NCBI RefSeq assembly: GCF_002775205.1
Contig: NC_036450.1
Location: 14,651,479 to 14,715,478 of the forward strand
Direction of reading: 5' to 3'
Length of the DNA stretch: 64,000 bases
From: Xiphophorus maculatus
Taxonomy: Eukaryota > Chordata > Actinopteri > Cyprinodontiformes > Poeciliidae
The stretch's first letter is position 1; every line of letters starts with the position of its first letter. Shown in pieces: positions 61,401 to 64,000 of the stretch. The position numbers and the translations under genes are program-made. The notes under the pieces are model-generated. The model did not search any database and had not been told where the DNA came from. It worked only from the letters and a program-made list of their open reading frames with translations.

Positions 61401-63624
61401 CACACTGTAGTGCTTTTAATATCCCAGCAGAGTGCTTTAAGTCTTTGACTGAATTTCATCACGTGGCCCTCATGTGCTCTCCTCATCCCAAGTGTGATAG
61501 GGAGATAATCTCTTAGAGTGCATATTCCCAGCAAGAGTAAAAACTAGATTTGTGGTTAAAAAAAAAGCAACAATAAAAAAAAAAAAAAAAAAACACAAGA
61601 AAGGATGAATATTCATCAAGATGTAGAAAAGTCAAGGCCGTGTGATTAGAATGCAGCTTCAGCACTTTTCATATTCCTCTAAAACATTCAAGTCTCTTTC
61701 TAGTGAAGAAGTTCAACTGCCTCTACTGAGCTCACATCCTTTTTAGTACTTGGTTTGTTTAACTTGTGATGATTCATCAGGAAACATATAAAAGAAATCA
61801 AGGGTTGCTATAAGGGATGAGCAATATGGAATCAAGTTTTAATCGCAATATTAGAGTTTGTTGCAATGACGACACAAGACTAGAGAACTTGAAGAATTTT
61901 TTTTTCTCTTTAAATTCTTAGCATTATTTTAGTGCACTATTAATAAAAAAAAAGGATTTTACAAAAAAAAAATCTAATCTGTTGAAGTATTTTATCTTAC
62001 AGGACCTTAACTTTATTTTAGGTTTAAATACAAAATTACCCTAGATGTCAAACCACAGAAGGCAAAGTTGTAAAAAAACATAATTTACTTAATGCAATAT
62101 TCTGCAGTTTGGTTAAACTCGGTTGCTGTAAATGTGCTTTGAATACACTTGATTCAATATACCATAATGAGTAGTTCCCAAGAAAAACAGTCGACTGACT
62201 CCAAACTCCCAGAGTAGGTCTTACAGTCTATTGTTTATGTCATTATAGCGACCCTTTCCTGTTTATTTTACCAAGCTGCTGCTGCAAAAAAAGTATGCAA
62301 TTACAATTACGTATGCAATATCTTAATATAAATCACCACATTTATTTTTAATGGAAACAACGAATGCTTTAGGATTAGAAAAATTGTGGTATGCAAGTTA
62401 TGTAGCTAGTACTTCTACTTGACATACAGGGCCCCTTGATGAAATCCTGGGACTCCAAGCCCTAATGAAAACTTGCAGTATGGTGTTAAAACTCCGGATA
62501 TATTAAATAACGATGTCGTGTTAACAAACAATAAATTGTGTGATCGCAGTAGTTTCAGTGATTTACGCACAGATCACTGAAATGATGCAGCATTTTAAAG
62601 CATGGTAAACAAAGCTATTCCACTGGGAAAAAAGACTGTCTGCACAATAGTTTATTTTGTTAAAAAATATATACTTTCATACATAAGCTCTTTTATTTTG
62701 TTGAAAACAAAACCAAAAGAGGTGGCTAATACACGAAAGGCTACGAATTAGCAGTGGACTGTGTATAATGCTGCTCTATTGATCCATTTTCACTCCTTTG
62801 TAAATACACAAAAATCACAAACACCGAATCCAGAACTGAACATGTGGGGTAATAGATGTAAATGTTTCAATGTGACACATTCAACCGTGAAAATGTCAGG
62901 TTAGCTTAACATTAGCTTGAAAACCGGCAAAAAAACAGCCGTGGGTTTACAAGTTTACTTCTTTATTGAGGCATAAAAAGACAAAAACACCTGCAAGCAA
63001 ACAGGGAAGGAAATACAGCCATACATTGACGTAAAAAAACAACACAAATGGTCGAATCTGATCAAAATTACAGCTCTAGATGAGGTGTTTTGAAAGCGAA
63101 GTTTGCATTAGCTCTAGCTTATAACCTAGCTGACGTCAATGTGTGTTTCTCGAAAACAAACGCTACAAAAACAAGACGGAACGCACTCGCCACCATTTTC
63201 ACGCTTCAAGGCAATTTCTTACTGTGTGAGAATATCGAAAGCCACAAACAAATCTGGGACCAGCTTTATTTTCTGCATATACCAAACAGGCTAACGTCGG
63301 CTAGCGTTAGCTTTAGCAGGCTGATTTGTCAGCTAATAGACGCGTTGCAAATTTATCTTGTGATCCTAAAACAGACAAGTTATACCCCACACGAGAGATG
63401 ATTTTCCACACTAATAACTAGACAAGAGTCCACATATTAAATAAATGAAACGACCATTCTCTTAACAAACTCCGTTAGCTTTCCACTTAGTTGTATCCTG
63501 GCAAACACAGCTAATGCTACCCAATTTCTACAGATCACTGAGTTAAACATGTGTGACTCCGTGTTTATTCAACATATTACCATTGTAAAGTTGCATTTAA
63601 ATAATCCTCATTGTCTGTCCTTAC
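58467..63624 (-). other. rab14: rab14 intron 1 (after the noncoding first exon)
   Basis: A 5.2-kb intron inferred from the acceptor next to 58466 and the donor next to 63625. A poly-A run lies near 61577-61593. Decayed GGGATGAGCAATATGG-type repeat sequence appears near 61817-61870. The open frames at 58629-58946, 60369-60665 and 63090-63401 lack recognisable domains and splice support. Confidence 0.6.
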
Positions 63625-63740
63625 CAGGAATTAAATCTTTAGGCGTTTTGGAGCTGTTCAGAAGAGGTTTGCAGGTTATCCTGGCTCAAGATGGCTGCTC
63701 ACGGCACAGGGTTTCCTCAGCTCTATACAATGGGTTTCTG
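63625..63740 (-). promoter_or_regulatory. rab14: probable rab14 noncoding exon 1 and promoter
   Basis: On the minus strand a good donor (TTCCTG|GTAAGGACAG) falls at 63624-63623. About 70 bases upstream is a YY1-type word read on the plus strand as CAAGATGGCTGC (63689-63700), usual just downstream of housekeeping transcription starts. Together with the acceptor at 58467 this suggests a short noncoding first exon whose 5' end is somewhere near 63700-63750. Mammalian rab14 also has a noncoding first exon. The exact start is not known. Confidence 0.55.
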
Positions 63741-64000
63741 GGACAAAGAACCTCGTATGCGGCGATTTGCTGTTTAGGCACTATCAGTAGGAGTGAGAAT
63801 GGACGAGATAACCTAAACGTTATATTGTAATACCTCTGGAGATAACATTAAGTCAATATAGAAAACACAGTAAGAGCTTTTATTAATGCAAATAAAAAAA
63901 AATAATAATTTTTAGCTTTATTGTCTATGGCCTTATATGTGTGTTGTGAAGTCACTGCTGCATATTTTCTGCAAAAGCAGCTTTACACTTTCTCCACACA
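63741..64000. other. upstream flank of rab14
   Basis: The last 260 bases are AT-rich and show no gene start on either strand that I can support. Confidence 0.6.

Overview
This window is a piece of a bony-fish (teleost) nuclear chromosome. The genes are split by GT-AG introns, the proteins match vertebrate families closely, and the interspersed repeats are typical of fish: Tc1-like, hAT-like and piggyBac-like DNA elements plus L2/CR1-like and AAG-tailed LINE fragments. The species cannot be named from sequence alone. No prokaryotic, organellar or viral genes were seen.

Layout. 1-8993 (minus): the first two coding exons and introns of ric1; the rest of the gene lies off the left edge. 8994-10176: a divergent intergenic region with a CRE, an inverted CCAAT box and a (TTTC)27 microsatellite. 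10177-13071 (plus): complete exosc2, nine exons, 293 aa. 13107-15203: a Tc1-like relic, then a CpG-rich block that is a candidate first exon and promoter for abl1. 18293-47167 (plus): complete abl1, with both alternative first exons (1b, myristoylated, at 18293; 1a at 33198) and ten common exons. The predicted proteins are 1117 aa (1b) and 1101 aa (1a). 47168 to about 49740: abl1 3' UTR and a short intergenic gap. 51762-58459 (minus): complete rab14 coding sequence, seven coding exons, 215 aa, tail-to-tail with abl1. Its probable noncoding first exon is near 63.6-63.7 kb.

The four genes are not an operon and do different jobs: Rab6 activation at the Golgi (ric1), RNA exosome cap (exosc2), non-receptor tyrosine kinase signalling (abl1) and Golgi-endosome traffic (rab14). 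From memory, all four human orthologues are on chromosome 9 but not adjacent, so the block looks like rearranged conserved synteny.

The most interesting structures are: a fold-back DNA element in a rab14 intron, split by a 5'-truncated LINE with a 15-bp target duplication and ending 38 bp from a splice acceptor; a divergent abl1 exon 1b with a possible separate upstream leader exon; a Tyr-to-His change in the abl1 kinase hinge; an unrecognised phase-consistent exon pair inside ric1 intron 1; and several clean MITEs. I found no convincing wholly new biological system.
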